Part shown: positions 34,975 to 47,324 of the stretch, piece after piece | How positions within the stretch are numbered: position 1 is the first letter of the stretch | Layout of the letters: each line of letters opens with the position of its first letter | Notes under the pieces: model-generated | Databases searched by the model: none | Told to the model about the DNA's origin: nothing | What the model saw: the letters and a program-made list of their open reading frames with translations, nothing else | Assembly (NCBI GenBank): GCA_002633005.1 | Contig: NMRA01000142.1 | Span: 4,272 to 66,271, forward strand | Direction: 5' to 3' | DNA: 62,000 bases | DNA from: Phoronis australis | Lineage: Eukaryota; Phoronida; Phoronidae | Position numbers and translations under genes: made by a program

Positions 34975-36420
34975 TTTGTTTAAAAATTATCTTTAACGAA
35001 TTTCCGCGTTCCATTCCGCTGAAAACCCATCACAGCCTGGGCTCTTTTTGTTTTCCATTTTTTTTCAAGCATTATGTAAGAAGACCTATTTTTTTCTGTC
35101 TCATTCGGTTTGGAGACGCCAACCCTATCAAAAGCAGTATTGTTAGAATTTCTATAATTGTATAGATTTTCATAAAAGTTTTGATTTCCTGAATAACCTC
35201 TTCTTAACAATTGGTTTTAGTATTGTCAAATTTCCACAAAATAGGCATAAACTTACATGTGTAATGCCTATTTTCCAAGTGGAGAAAATATTTGGAAGGT
35301 TTTCAATCTCTTCAATCCATCTTGCTCTCGACCTTATTTTGCCTTAGCTCGGCAAGTCGATTACATTCTTGTTCTAGCAGTTCCCTATCAAAGCTTAGAT
35401 TTTTTTCCAACAAGCTTATTTCTTTGAGAAGTTGCTGTTCAGCTCTATCACTTTTTCTTTTCAAGTAAGTAGCAAAGGAAATTGTTTTGCCGCGAATCTC
35501 CATCAACAACGTATCAAGAAATAGTTGATCATTTATACACAATTGTAAATCTCAATTACTTGTAGGCCTACTATCAATTGTCTGAATGTCGTCCGTCATA
35601 TACTGTTGTTTAACTAATTTAATAGTATCCTTGACTGCAGCAATATACTCAGAGTTTTTTACGGGAGATTTATTAAACTTTCAAAATGATTTCCTCCTCC
35701 TGGAAACATCACTTTAAAAAAAACCGTTACCATTGAATGATCGGACCAGTAACCAAATTCTATTATGGAGTCGTCAATATCGGCTAAAAGGTTTTCAGAA
35801 ATTAGAAAAAATCTAGTCTGGATCGTTTGACTTCCAGCTCCCCAAGTGTATTCTTTACTATATAGGAGTTTAGTTCTCGCCACACATCAGCAATAGACAA
35901 TTCTGTACAAATCCGTGTCTTCGGGTTATCAACCTGTCGATAATTAAGCGTGTCCTAAGACTGATCGAGAGCAAGATTAAAATCGCCTGCCCAAATAACA
36001 GAGTAATTTCCTTTAGCTTGAATATCTGGTTTTATTCTTTCAAAAAAGACAGCGAGTCCCTATTTGGACAATACGTATTAACGTAATTCTTGTCTCATTA
36101 ATAGTAACATCCAAAATTAATTTATTAGCATTGTAGTCTTGCCTAATGTTATGTAATTTATACTCAAAAGTGTTCTGAAAGAGGATCGCCAATCCACGGG
36201 AGTTTGAGGTATTTGAATTGAAAAATATATCCCCACATTGATCTAATATTGTTTTCTTCTCTCCTAGTAAAGTGTGTGTCCTGTAGGCAATAAATAGAGT
36301 ACTGTTTTTCTCCTAAATAACTGAGAACATCTTTTCGTTTTTCATGGAGACCCAGCCATCTGCAGTTCAATGAGGTTATTTTAAGTTCACCTGTCATCAT
36401 TATAACGGTTATGTACATAT
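34975..36420 (-). pseudogene. LINE L1-type 5' fragment: endonuclease and start of RT, degenerate
   Basis: Read on the minus strand, the pieces follow L1 ORF2 order. LKITSLNCR and KRKDVLSYL lead to YCLQDTHFT (about 36410-36270, endonuclease start with its Q-D/E-x-H motif). GDFNLALD follows (about 35966-35990), then EYTWG...FFLISENLL, and then SDHS (about 35734-35745, the catalytic S-D-H). Next come QLFLDTLLMEIRG and a K/E-rich connector (35312-35542). Finally there are NFYENLY...VSKPNETEK and, after a frame change, SPGCDGFSAE (about 34990-35190), the first RT block. Frameshifts, stops and an internal deletion show that it is dead. The 3' part is lost at about 34975. The bases upstream to about 36700 may be its 5' leader. 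Confidence 0.85.
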
Positions 36421-38636
36421 AACAAATGACAATCAAATAATAATGGTACAATCCTGACCCATTCACATCACATACACACAAAACAAAACAAAAACAATAC
36501 AAACACATCCACGAGCACATCATAGATTTCACAGAGTACAACATCGATGTGAAATAAGATGTAACACAGGGCAGAAAACACATGAAAACTGATCCTCGTG
36601 GTAAGGCTTATCTCCCAGTATTTTGATAATGGAAATATAATAAAAAAACATTTAGAAACATTGCCCATACGGTTCTCTTACAAAAAAAGTAGAACGAAAT
36701 TTAAGGATAACTACATTTCAATAAAGTGGCTTGGATCTATAGTATGCGTCTGGGACTTGTCGAGAGACCCGCACTGAGCAAACAGATCACACACATAAAT
36801 AGTAAGGTTGTCTGCACTCCATGCCTACACGCAATACAGATTGCCCAACACGAAGCTATGACGCTTAGACCAAAATAGAACAAAATAGAACACAGCTACA
36901 ACAAGATAAAACTCCGCGACACGGTTGTCACGAACTTTGACATAACCTGAGTAGCAGGTACATGTTAGCTGTGAAGACGATATGTTGGGCACAACGGCTA
37001 AAACCATGTTTTAACTTGAAAGAAAAACAGGCTAATCATATACATAGTAATGGCTACCGCCGAAGTACGTTTGTACTGAGGTCTCTCAACAGGGCCCCGA
37101 AGTACCTGACAATTATGGTACGCGCATGTTGCCTCATTGGATCATGACCGCCATCAGGTAAATTGCTCAATCTACCTGACAGTGTGAACATATGTCTGAG
37201 GTCTTGAAGTGGAAAAACTAGGTCAGTAGTACAGGACATAATATAGGACTAAAATCACGGTATCGGTGTCTGATTTTGATTTAATTTATCACTGGCCTGG
37301 GTCAATCAAAGACCTTCATCTTTGTACAGCTGTCTCAGACACCTAAAAAGGCATAACTGACAGAAAGTACAATCTATGGGGTTTCTCGAAAATTAAGAAA
37401 TTCAACAAATCTATGTTTTGCTACATCCCTGGCACCGTGAAAAATTTCGAGATACCAAAAATGACCCAAAAGTGCAATTTTGGAAATATTTAACCTCAAA
37501 TCACAATTCACAACTGCACCGGAGCAAGAAATAGACCATTATTCGAAGGCTCTTTCACTCTGGATTCAAGAAAGTCAGGTTAAAATATGTTTTTACCAAC
37601 CAGATTTTTGACAATTTGGAATTTCTGTAGAGTACCTGGATTCGGGTCAAGAATTCAAGACTAAACAAAAATGTGCTCTCAAACTGGCAGCCCTTCGGTA
37701 TCCTAGAAAGGAGTGTACGAAGAATAGGACAGTTCACTCCGCTTCCTTGCCATTCGCAGCAATGGTTATCGGTAAAAACACTAGCGCCCCAAGCTGCGAA
37801 TAAGCAACAATAATTTAGCGGCGTAGTCCGAACCATGTAAACACTGATAGACTGATACTCTAATGACGTGCAATAACATTACTGTGTGATTGAAAGTGGG
37901 TAAAATACGTAAGCTAACATCCACTTATAATCGAATGAGAATGAAAATATGCATTTTAATCAATATCAAAGTGTATTTGCTTTCATTCTCTTAAAGCTCC
38001 GCTCAAAAGCAAATTACCGTTCCTCATAACATTTAATACCTCAATGAACTATACAATTTTAGTGATTACTCCTGGGCATTCAGGGGGTGTTGCCCCCAGG
38101 TGCCAGCAAAGGGGTACAAGGGAGGAGTGCAAACCAGGTGGGCGCAAAATGGGTGTTGACCCCCCAGGGGTTACATGATAGGAGTGCTAAACAGGTAAAA
38201 ACCAATGGGGTATGCCACATGAGTGCTGATCGAACCCCTCCCATCGTCACAAATTTTGGTTGTTAACCTGACCATTGCCAACATGTGCTGAGGTGGTGAT
38301 AACATTTGGTCCTAATTTTGAGCATGACCCCAAGGACATTTGCTTGCAATGGCTGGTGGCCATCATGCCCCAGTACCATCCTTCATTACAAAGGGCTCCC
38401 AGCTCTAATTACTGCGCGTTTCATGTCCACCTAACAATTTTGAATGTGTTCGCTATTGAATACGCCAGGCTGCTACCAGTGCAGACAATCGGTTTTGCAC
38501 AGTAGGTGTAACACAAGTAAGAAGAAGAAAGCAAGAGAATTCATCACTACCACAACACTGTATTCCATATATGTAATTTTAGTAGACACACATTGACAAC
38601 AAAGTGTCAGCAGAAGGTAGAGCGTAGCCTGTGCAG
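36421..38636. other. Gene-free region
   Basis: No coding exon recognised. A G/C-rich patch at 38080-38240 repeats gggtgttg(a/c)ccccc-type words, a weak local duplication. Open frames on the minus strand near 36468-37239 overlap the possible L1 leader and have no motifs. Confidence 0.35.
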
Positions 38637-38729
38637 CATGGGCGGCGCACCATAGCCTAAAGGTGGTGCCCCACAGGGGGGCTGAGGGGGTTTTACCCCC
38701 CACTTTTTTCAGTGCTGCGCCGCCCATGT
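38637..38729 (+). mobile_element. Micro-foldback element CATGGGCGG, copy 3
   Basis: Bounded by catgggcggcgcaccatag and ctgcgccgcccatg, which are inverted complements at the tips. A G/C-rich centre ends in cacttttttcagtgctg, as in the tandem copies at 15617. It lies directly beside interspersed repeat R1 copy 2. Confidence 0.75.
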
Positions 38730-38732
38730 GCA

Positions 38733-39058
38733 GTAGCCTACACTGCAGACGGCAGCGGCACTGGGACTGCGATCGAATTGTCTTCCAACCGTGAACAGAA
38801 CACACAAAATGAAAGACAATGCATCATATTATTGAATAAGAAATAATCCTTACATTTCTGGATCCTTAGGAAACGTAAGAATGACACGTCTGGGTTTTTG
38901 TTAATGAATTTGTGCAATTTATCGTACTGCAAAATGCGCCCTTTCCCATTGTTCTCGCGCTTCCTATTTGACCGTTGCTTATTCACCACTTGGCGGCGCT
39001 AGTAGTACCGATGACAGCGAACTCACAAGTGAACTCTCTTATTGTGCTACACTCCGTG
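38733..39058 (+). repeat. Interspersed repeat R1, copy 2
   Basis: Homologous along its length to 496-835, in the same orientation. Copy 1 is not preceded by the micro-foldback element, so that element is a separate insertion next to this copy. Confidence 0.7.
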
Positions 39059-41467
39059 ATCCTAGTACATAAGAGCACAGGCCAAATTTGTGGACTTATT
39101 TCATTCAAAACATCTTGAAGTAACTACTGAATACCATTTGTGGTAAACACTTCTCCCTTAGTCCTCAAATCTGCTGTCAAACCCGACCCATCAAATTTTA
39201 TTCATTTTGTGGTGAATTACAGATGAAGGGCGTGTACCGTGGTCTTAGACCTTTCTATTTACTCCGCCATTTTAATTGACTTTCTATTAAGCATTTCGTG
39301 AATTTGACCTGGATGAAAATGCTGGTTGTAACTCATAATGTTAATTACGATAATGAAAAAACAAATGAATTTAAGTGTTTCTTTAAACTGATACATTTTC
39401 CATATTCTTTTGAAACTTATAATTTTTAAAAACAAGCTTGAGTGTATTTTTTAGTTCATATCAAAATGACATCTGTCAGAGATTAACTTGCGGAGAAATA
39501 GCTTTCCATGCAACCAGACATGTAGGATACTCGACTTAGAGAGACTATCGATGTTTACGCAACGCAGCTTGTCTGGCCGAATGTCAATGCAAATATACTG
39601 CTGTCGTTATTCGAACTCAGTACGTGGAAAGGACAACCGGAAATAATCAGTGCAAACTATCGAGGTCAGCTCCATGAGCATCTCGCGATCACAAGCTCTC
39701 AGGGGGCATGGCTTACTCCCGGCTGAGTTACTCATGACACTTGCGAAGAGTTTGTAACGAGAAATCTTCGCTTATGGAACGCAACTGGCTATTCCAGTCT
39801 TACCGACAAAGTAGCTCAGTGGCCACTAGTTTGGTAAGATACATTTATTATCTCTTGAGCTTCCTCGAGAAAACTCGTCTTTTATTCGCGTAATTTTGTG
39901 TGGTCTTGCTTTTCAGTTCGGCCACTTTCAAAATTACACATCGGTTTAGACTTAGCCGATGCACGCTAGTGATTGGCAAAATGCTAGGGCAGCAGCTAAT
40001 TTCGTTTCTTTACAGCACTCTCATGTGGTGACAAGGGCACTGAAAATATCAACGCTATGCCTATGGTACCAAGAATGTCTGGCCTATACGCCACTACGCA
40101 TGCCCCAATTAAGGTCTGGTGTAGATGACAACCATGGGGTCTTCCGCCGAGCAAGAGAATTGCACACTTGCCAAATAACATCCTCTGAATCTCCAGAATC
40201 GCTTACAATCACCGTGGGTTCCAGTTGGACTCAAGCTCAGTAGGCGAGCATAAGTTGTTGTCTGTTCGAAAACCAACGTTTCCGCATAGCAAGCTATGGC
40301 GGGTAAAACGCCGATCAGTTTCGTGACCATCTTCATCACGTGCCGTCCAGCAAGCACGCGTTAAAAAGAACACCTCTCCCTTTGTACATGTCACGCCAGG
40401 ACACATTTCTTCAAATTTTCATCCGCCATCCCGCTTCCTTTAATTTCATTTTACAAACGAAAACGATCTTCAGTTTTGCGTGTTGCTACGTCATAGTGTT
40501 TTCAATAGACCTCTTTGTTTATTGCCGCCATTTTGATTTGCGCAAAGATTTCTGGGGAAAATGTTGATGTTCGGAGGAGATTCGCAGCAACACACCTGTA
40601 GGCTTAGTTCTGAGCACGGGTGCGATAACCTGAGTGACCAAAAGGACAGTTATGTTGAAATAAGATTTTAGGTTTTGAATATCACTTGCAGACGTAGGAG
40701 CGTGAAAATTATACCAAGATCGTTAAATTTCAGTAATAACATAAAAATAAAAAACCAATCCGCCACAATCCGAAATACGTTTCTTAAATGAGCGTAAAAG
40801 ATTCCATTGAAATTGGCTGAGTTTATGTGATTACCGTTTCCAAGCAATGTCAGCCGATCTTTTTGTCTTTTATGTTATTTAGTTTTCAGTTTTAATTCAA
40901 ACCAACACCTGGTTTGATTTCGAAACCATCAGAATGAGCGCTCACGAGTGAGTGCTTTTTCTGAAAAATCGCTGATAAATATAAAGACAATCTTTCGTAA
41001 GCAATTTACTTTGAACGCCAGACATAACAGACCTCCATATGCAAGATATGAGAATAATATTCCATCAACGATGAAAACATGTTTTGTCACTCCACAGCAA
41101 CTGGAATTCACAATGACATTTTTTAATCGACATATTTTCATCGTCGCAAACACAAAAGTTAGAATTCATTCTTAAAGTTCAATTATTCGGTAAAAACGCA
41201 GGATTGAGTTTACAGTTTGACTTCATCAGCAGATTTTTCTTAAAAGTCACAAAACACTTTTCTAACATCCAGCTCAGGTAATTTTCTTGCTTTGAATTAG
41301 CGCTCTCTCGGGGAAGCTCTTTTAGTGGTGCAATTTTTGGAAATTTTCAATAGGTTTTAACGTAAGCCAGCCTACAATTTCCAACTGCAAAGCAAACGTG
41401 AGGGTTTAATCTGGACGTAAACTAATGAGGAAGCATGTATACATGAGCGTGCACTCACCGCAGGCCA
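39059..41467. other. Gene-free region
   Basis: No exon could be supported. Open frames at 39959-40567 overlap on both strands. The word gccgccatttt at about 40533 matches the YY1-type promoter motif but stands alone. Confidence 0.35.
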
Positions 41468-41604
41468 GCCTCCCGTTCAGTAACGCTAGGACCTCGCTAA
41501 ACAGCAAGACTTCGCGAGATTACGTGAGATATTGCCGTGCATTTTAAACGAGAACACGTTTGTCTAGGTCTTAGCTAGGTCTTGGCGTCTACTGAACGCA
41601 CGCC
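41468..41604. mobile_element. MITE, GTTCAGTA family, copy 2
   Basis: 137 bp from gcctcccgttcagtaacgct to ctactgaacgcacgcc, with inverted ends. It matches 2796-2948 except for a 15-20 bp shortening in the right arm (one cctagcgtaggt duplication fewer). Confidence 0.75.
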
Positions 41605-41977
41605 AGGTTTACTGACCGAGCATTGACAAAAGTATTCACTGCAAACCGCGAGCCAAATAACAGTGCGTATAAATTTTTTAAATGTCAATTTCAAGGATTG
41701 GTTTACTCAGGACATTTGGTTCACGTATAGGCGCAAGCACTTGATTCCGAATATAGATGTAGCTTCGAATGTAGGGGCGGCACCTTAATACGGGCATCGA
41801 CCGCCAAAATAAAACGTTGTACTTATCAGTTATGGACTTTTGCAAGAAAAGGTGACATTTTAAAGATCTTAGAAAGAGTTACATTTTTATCCTTCTGTGT
41901 CTTCCCCTTTTCTGAAAGTTCAGATATTGCGCTAGATTTGATATCGATAATGCGTTGAGCTGAACCAAGACATAAGG
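41605..41977. other. Intergenic, no gene seen
   Basis: Nothing recognised. Confidence 0.35.
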
Positions 41978-42285
41978 CAGTAACGGATTTAGGGAGGGGG
42001 GCAGAGGGCCCGCCCCTCCCCCCCCCCCTTGGCTGCCGCAAAAAATAAAAAAGCAAGAGCGTAAGGAAATGTTNNNNNNNNNNNNNNNNNNNNNNNNNNN
42101 NNNNNNNNNNNNNNNNNNNNNNNNNNNNNNNNNNNNNNNNNNNNNNNNNNNNNNNNNNNNNNNNNNNNNGTCCACATCCCCAGCCCCCCGCAACTTTCAG
42201 GCCGCCAGTGCAAATGCAACTGCGCTTCGCCCAATTCCCCTAGGCAAAATGTTGCCCCCCTTATGGTATCCTAGATCCGCCACTG
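41978..42285 (+). mobile_element. hAT-like MITE (CAGTGGCGGAT ends), copy 2, containing a gap
   Basis: Left end cagtaacggatttaggg and right end ctagatccgccactg are inverted complements of the CAGTGGCGGAT type. The interior is C/G-rich and includes the 96-base gap, so full length is unknown. The interior differs from the copies at 22382 and 52043, so it may be a sister family. Confidence 0.65.
42074..42169. other. Assembly gap, 96 N
   Basis: Run of undetermined bases. The flanking G and C homopolymers probably caused the break. Reading frames across it are artefacts. Confidence 0.95.
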
Positions 42286-44290
42286 AGTAATCACTAAGTA
42301 TAACACGAAGACAGACACCACCGCTACGTACGCGGAGTGTGACATGTCCTTAGCTTTTATGTAACAGCATGATGAAGGAATTAAAAGTAACCGCCAATCA
42401 GACTGTGAGCTGATCTCTCTTGTTGCGAGGGTCAGCCTTCGTTGCTAAGTCACTTGGTCAGCGAATCACGAGTCGTAACAGATTGGAATCGGCTAGTTTC
42501 AACTAGGAGCTAGTTTAGTAGTAGAACCCAGGCGGTAGGTGACGTGGTAAGCTTATATTCAGTAAAAAAACAGATTACAGATTTCGTGCTGAGTTATCAC
42601 TGAAACCGGTTCAGAGAACTGTCTGCAGGCAATTCAGTGTAAAAATCAGAAGTCAAGTCGATAATCAGTCTATCTGTATAGATAAATCATGGCAGTACTT
42701 AAAAAAGTAAGTCAATAGAGATGTGGACGTGCTTAATTGTTGTACACAAGAAAATAGAATCACGGTTGATTCATTAATGTCTCAGGCGTAGTTTTTTTTG
42801 TGAAACTGTGTCTTAAACAAACTCTAAACAACGAAATGTGGCTACTGCCAGGATTAGTTTGAATTTCATTGATTACAAGACCGGTTGATGGATTTGCAAT
42901 TCCTATTCAACGATGACCTGATGTTGACGATTTTTGTGTGTTTTGTTTTATTTTGGTTCTTTTTTATTTTTAAAATTTTTGTTACCCATGGATTTAATGT
43001 ATTGTTACTATAGCGTGATAGTTTCGGATAAACCTTTATGGACTTGATAAACTCATGCCTCCCGAAATGAGTTTGCAGGTTTTGGCCTCATGCCAATTGT
43101 AAGACATCTCCTTGGCGCTTGTATGCGTGCTCATTTAAAGCCGCATTGCAACATATTCTGAAAACATTAAGTTAACTTTCTTTGCAGGAGTATTTAGTAT
43201 ACCAAAGCACCATCATCGAGTTGCTTTATTTTGTTTGAATTTTGAAACTGGTTGCTGTGACAATAAAACGCCTTTGAACTCCCCTGGCGGCCGCATTGTC
43301 TACACGACTGAAACTAACCCGCCGTGACAAATAGATACCAGTCTGATGCATTAACGAACGGTCGGTTGTCCTCAAGCCTAGACATCATTTCTAATCTGAG
43401 ACACAAACAAGTTGTGGCGTATTTTGTTACATCACTCAACTGGCCTAAGTTAAAAGTTGTTTTTCGATCCCAGAAGGCGAGAGGGCTTTATTATTGTATC
43501 TTTAAATAATCTGAGCGGGAAATGAGGTGTTTATTTTATGCCTGCCCAATGCCTTAGTCCATAGTGGTGGTTGATGGAAGTGGCTGTAACGAGTCCTTGT
43601 TTTGTTTTGTTTTTAGGTGTCTAAAAGGGTGCTAAACTCAGCTAACCTGACTTTCACAAGCCTCGATTTTGCAACCGTACTCAGTACAAAACAAAAAATA
43701 TATTCCTTGCTTCTCACTGGCTAAAGAGTTGTTACTGTCATAGTAGGCAAGCGATGCATGCAATCCTTTGAAAAGTCCGACAGTTTTTCGTTGTTCGTGA
43801 CTTTCATCATGGAAAAGTTTTGCGACCTTTTGTACCTTTGACAGGAATGGCGACTTTAATTTATCTAAGGCAAATAAACAAAGATGCAAACATTGAATGA
43901 ACTTTTAGGTTATGCTTTGTAGAAGACGAATGATAACCCGCTTATAACGACTGGAATGTTCAACTGTTTTAATAGACATCCCAGGCTGTGATCTTCACAA
44001 AAACCTTTAGAAATTAGTGTATAAGTATCTGACTAGTGTGTATTTATATAAAAATTTAACGTGCTAAGTCAAGCCACCATTCAATTATCGCTGATGAAAT
44101 ATTGTTCTCAATCATCATGATTTTAAGTTGATGTTTAGTCTCATTTCCAAACACTGTTTTAAACTATAGCCTACCGCATTGTTACTTTCTGTCGACGTTC
44201 TATTGAAAATTATCGACAGTTGCATTAGATAAAGTGTAGGTGAACTGTAATTTAATTGACTTGTGTAACAGCAGTCATAAATGTAGTTTG
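42286..44290. other. Gene-free region
   Basis: No exon or repeat recognised. An AATAAA near 43263 has no associated coding region. Confidence 0.35.
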
Positions 44291-44418
44291 TCAGTGGGCC
44301 AAATTCAGGTGAGATGTATATTTTGCTTGAGTCCGCCACGAATAGACAAATTTTTCAGTGGGCCAAATTCAGGTGAGATGTATATTTTGCTTGAGTCCGC
44401 CACGAATAGACAAAATTT
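44291..44418 (+). repeat. Two-copy tandem repeat, 64-bp unit
   Basis: Units 44291-44354 and 44355-44418 are identical over the first 60 bases (tcagtgggccaaattcaggt onward), then differ in the T/A run. It is a very recent local duplication. Each unit includes a gggccaaattcaggtgag segment that resembles a 5' splice context, but no exon is supported. Confidence 0.85.
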
Positions 44419-44681
44419 TCGCATGCGTCATACACTTTCACCTGAAATGTCCTGGTGATGGGGTGACATCAAACGCGTGCCTGTTCAGTAGACATAACAC
44501 TTGCGAAAACACAAGATCACGCAATTCTTCGCGAGATATCGTCATGAATTACACGCAATGCCCGTGATCACACTGTCTTTACTCGTCAGATTCTTGCATT
44601 TACGGAACTTAGACCAATGGTCCCGTGTCATTAACTTTTTCTGTCTCAACTAAGTCGGGCTAACTTAAGACCAAAATGTCT

Positions 44682-45318
44682 TAGCCACGTTTCATGGAAT
44701 TTCTTAAGTCCAAAATTAAGACCGCAATCTGTGTAAACTAATACCTGAAGTTAGTCTGCTTAAGATTGGGCTTTTGGTCTCAATGACCAAAATTTAGGAC
44801 CATTATCACTGCAGACTGTTTAGGAACAAATTTTGTTGATATTTTTTCACAATCGAATGCCTCTAAATACACGATGTCAAATTGAGGACCTGCTTTCGAT
44901 TTGAATAGAATCAGGCAATGGCGTAGAGACCAATGCAGTGCGACTTACCGGCACATGTGAAATGGTATTTTCCAGCCGCACTAGGGTGCTCACAAGGAAA
45001 CGAGGGTCCAACTGTGTCCAAAATGTAAACAAATCCCCGTTTAGAGTTTTAAGACCAAGCTTATTCTAATTGAAACCGTATTTCACACACCACCTCGCGT
45101 AGTTTTGTGAATTCGTAAAAGGTGGCGAAAACGTAGGTAAAAACCCGACTTAATTTCTGCCAAAATTAAGACCGAAGACCAAAAATTGACTTTGTGTTCA
45201 CGAGACAGTCTCTTTGGAATTTTTGTCTTCTGTCTTAGCTTAGCCCAAATTTCGATCTTAACTTAGACAAATTTTTGGTCTTAAGTCTTAAGTCAATTTT
45301 CCTGAAACTTGACCCATG
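44682..45318. mobile_element. Foldback DNA element with CTTAAG-rich arms
   Basis: The left arm (cacgtttcatggaatttctt, aagtccaaaattaagac) recurs inverted at the right (cctgaaacttgacc preceded by gtcttaagtcaattt). Further copies of taagac/gtctta words fill both arms. About 635 bp, no coding capacity. The termini are approximate. Confidence 0.5.
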
Positions 45319-46026
45319 CTAAAGGTAATCTTATCATTTATGATCGACATATGTCCCGAATAATACATAAATGATATGTGCGTCGCAAGCTCGTTACCAG
45401 AGATGAAAAGGAGACCGAGGTCATACAGTGCTGCGTTAATCTCAAAATAGTATGAGCAACACCTTCTCGTTTCAAACGATCTGTTCTAGTATCAGTTCAT
45501 GTAGAAAAACGAATAAATTAATATCTAATACAATATCACCCAGACAATCCCATCATATAAGCAATGGATGTTTTGGTAAATGCAATATATAGGTCTATGG
45601 ATATATAGGATATAGGCCACTCAAAAGAATACAGGCAGTGGTCTATCTACCCTCTGACACAGCGCCACCTATACTGAAAAGAGGCCCTGTGGAAACATGA
45701 TGAAAGATCACACGGGATTCCGTGTGTAGGCATCAATGCGCATGTCTTGGTCGGAAGTATACCGATCACATCGCCACCACTTGCAAACGCCTTTATGTTC
45801 TGTACTTGTTTGGGCTTAAGCCACTGGATCGGGGCTCCCTTTATTTTGTTTACTTCATCACTGCCCGTTTTAATAAATTGCAACTATTCAAGCCAAAGGT
45901 GGTCGCCATACTACGCAACAGTAAACCGAAAGGGGTTTCCCAGATATCAACCAATGGGAATGACTGAATGTTATGACGCCGGTTTCAATACTTTAAGCAA
46001 TGAGAAGCCATGTTAAACAACATTCG
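45319..46026. other. Intergenic, no gene seen
   Basis: Overlapping open frames at 45647-46016 lie on both strands and have no family motif. Confidence 0.35.
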
Positions 46027-46051
46027 ACAGTGCTACCTTTCGTAGCACTGT
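46027..46051. repeat. 10-bp perfect hairpin
   Basis: Arms acagtgctac and gtagcactgt with a 5-base loop (ctttc), about 45 bp left of the large foldback at 46098. It may mark that element's outer boundary. Confidence 0.6.
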
Positions 46052-46097
46052 GAAACAGTGTATGGATTATCCTAAATGTATATCAGGAGTACCACAG

Positions 46098-46472
46098 AAT
46101 CATACGCACGAGCATCCGAATCATACGCACAAACCACCTACGAACCTATGAATCATACATATGAACCCAAAAATCACGCATACGAACAAAAATCATGCGC
46201 ACGAACACAAAAAAACATAAATAAGAACACAAAATCATACACACGAGTATCAAATCATACGCTCGAATTACCAAACGATAAAGTTTCCGTGGGTGTTTCG
46301 ACGCTTGTGTGTATGATTTTCTGTTCGTATGTATGTTTTTTGTGTTCATGCGCATGATTTTTGTTCGTATGCGAGATTTTTGGGTTCGTATGCATGATCC
46401 ATTAGTTCGTATGCATGATTCATAGGTTCGTAGGTGGTTCGTGCTTAATATGCGATGCTCGTGCGTATGATG
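46098..46472. mobile_element. Large foldback built of ~20-bp subrepeats
   Basis: The left arm is a run of degenerate 19-24 bp units of the form gaac-aaaatcatacgcac. The right arm is the same series inverted (gttcgtatgcatgatttttg type). The arms are roughly 85-90% complementary over about 155-170 bp around a spacer near 46252-46306. The right arm has one extra unit. The outer tips catacgcacgagcat and atgctcgtgcgtatg pair exactly. There is no protein-coding capacity, and the open frames seen on both strands follow from the repeat. The organisation resembles FB/TU foldback transposons, whose long inverted ends are made of short tandem units. Confidence 0.75.
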
Positions 46473-46682
46473 TTGTGTCACTTTTGCACGTCCAGTGTCG
46501 CCATCTAGCGAGTCGATAGAACAATAAATGATCGCCATCTTAATTCAGACTCTCGTTGTTTCACTGTCAAGTAACTGATCAAACATATGATTCTATGGCG
46601 CCCCTGTATATAGGACAGGCCACTCAAATGTGGATTTAATTGGGAGATGTAGACAGGTAGTTGGTTACCGTCTGTATTGGGA
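46473..46682. other. Intergenic, no gene seen
   Basis: Nothing beyond short AT-rich sequence. Confidence 0.3.
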
Positions 46683-46786
46683 TATCCGCCTGCACGGATC
46701 CAGGATCATGGGCGGAGAAATATGGCCTACAATGCAACAATGTGAAAGTGTCTCCTAGAACACCCCTGGATCCTCGCCTGAGCAGT
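46683..46786 (+). mobile_element. MITE with CAGGC-CGGATCCAGG ends, copy 1
   Basis: Starts cctgcacggatccaggatca and ends cccctggatcctcgcctgag. The inverted ends match those of 49568-49695. About 100 bp, non-coding, hAT-like by its ends only. Confidence 0.6.
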
Positions 46787-47324
46787 CAACCTTATTTGGC
46801 TGAGAAGCAGCTACAGCGTACATTCACGTCGCTTGTCTGTCTCGTGGTCGTGCGTTAATTATTACAACAGTAAAGTTATACGGACAACACAGCAAAATTG
46901 TAAAAAAAATAATTTAAATTAGGTCGGTACGGTTTGCCAAAACGTCGCAAAGCACTGTCGTTTGTTTTCGAAATTTACTAGTTTCAAAACATTAGTATAG
47001 TGCGTTTTATTTCTTGTAGCATATTATCGATTTCAAAAAATGGTGTTTGGTTGAGTTTTGTTATTTTGGCGTTAAATAGTAGCAAGCGATTGTATTCGGT
47101 TGTATGGTAAATATTTAGTTACAGAAAACTATAATAAAGTCACAATTCAACTATGATATCCGGGTACGAAATGTTGGCACAATATTGTCAGCTTGTGGTA
47201 GAGACTACGACGGCCTTCACCATAAGTTGATAACATCGGGGAGAATTACACGGTAGGAAAAACAAAGCAGCAGACCCGTTTCAAATTGGGTTTCACCTGC
47301 TACCTTTCTGTGTGTATTTAGTTG
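46787..47324. promoter_or_regulatory. 5' flank of the SLC16-like gene
   Basis: AT-rich. No TATA box at a convincing distance. A pyrimidine-rich run ending gttattacag lies at 47327-47336, immediately before the conserved coding part. The first coding exon could therefore begin at 47337 by splicing from an unseen upstream exon, rather than at the ATG at 47325. Confidence 0.35.

Noticed and set aside
39811-39826. A-box-like word gtagctcagtggccac
   Set aside because: No B box at tRNA spacing and no cloverleaf pairing. Judged chance.
41879-42290. Open frames across 42074-42169
   Set aside because: They run through 96 N inside a MITE.
46098-46472. CRISPR array
   Set aside because: Units are degenerate, contiguous without unique spacers, and inverted in the right half. 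No cas genes.
46076-46538. Two long open frames, one per strand, over the 46-kb foldback
   Set aside because: The unit lacks stop codons in one frame of each strand, so open frames arise automatically. The peptide repeats follow the DNA repeat.
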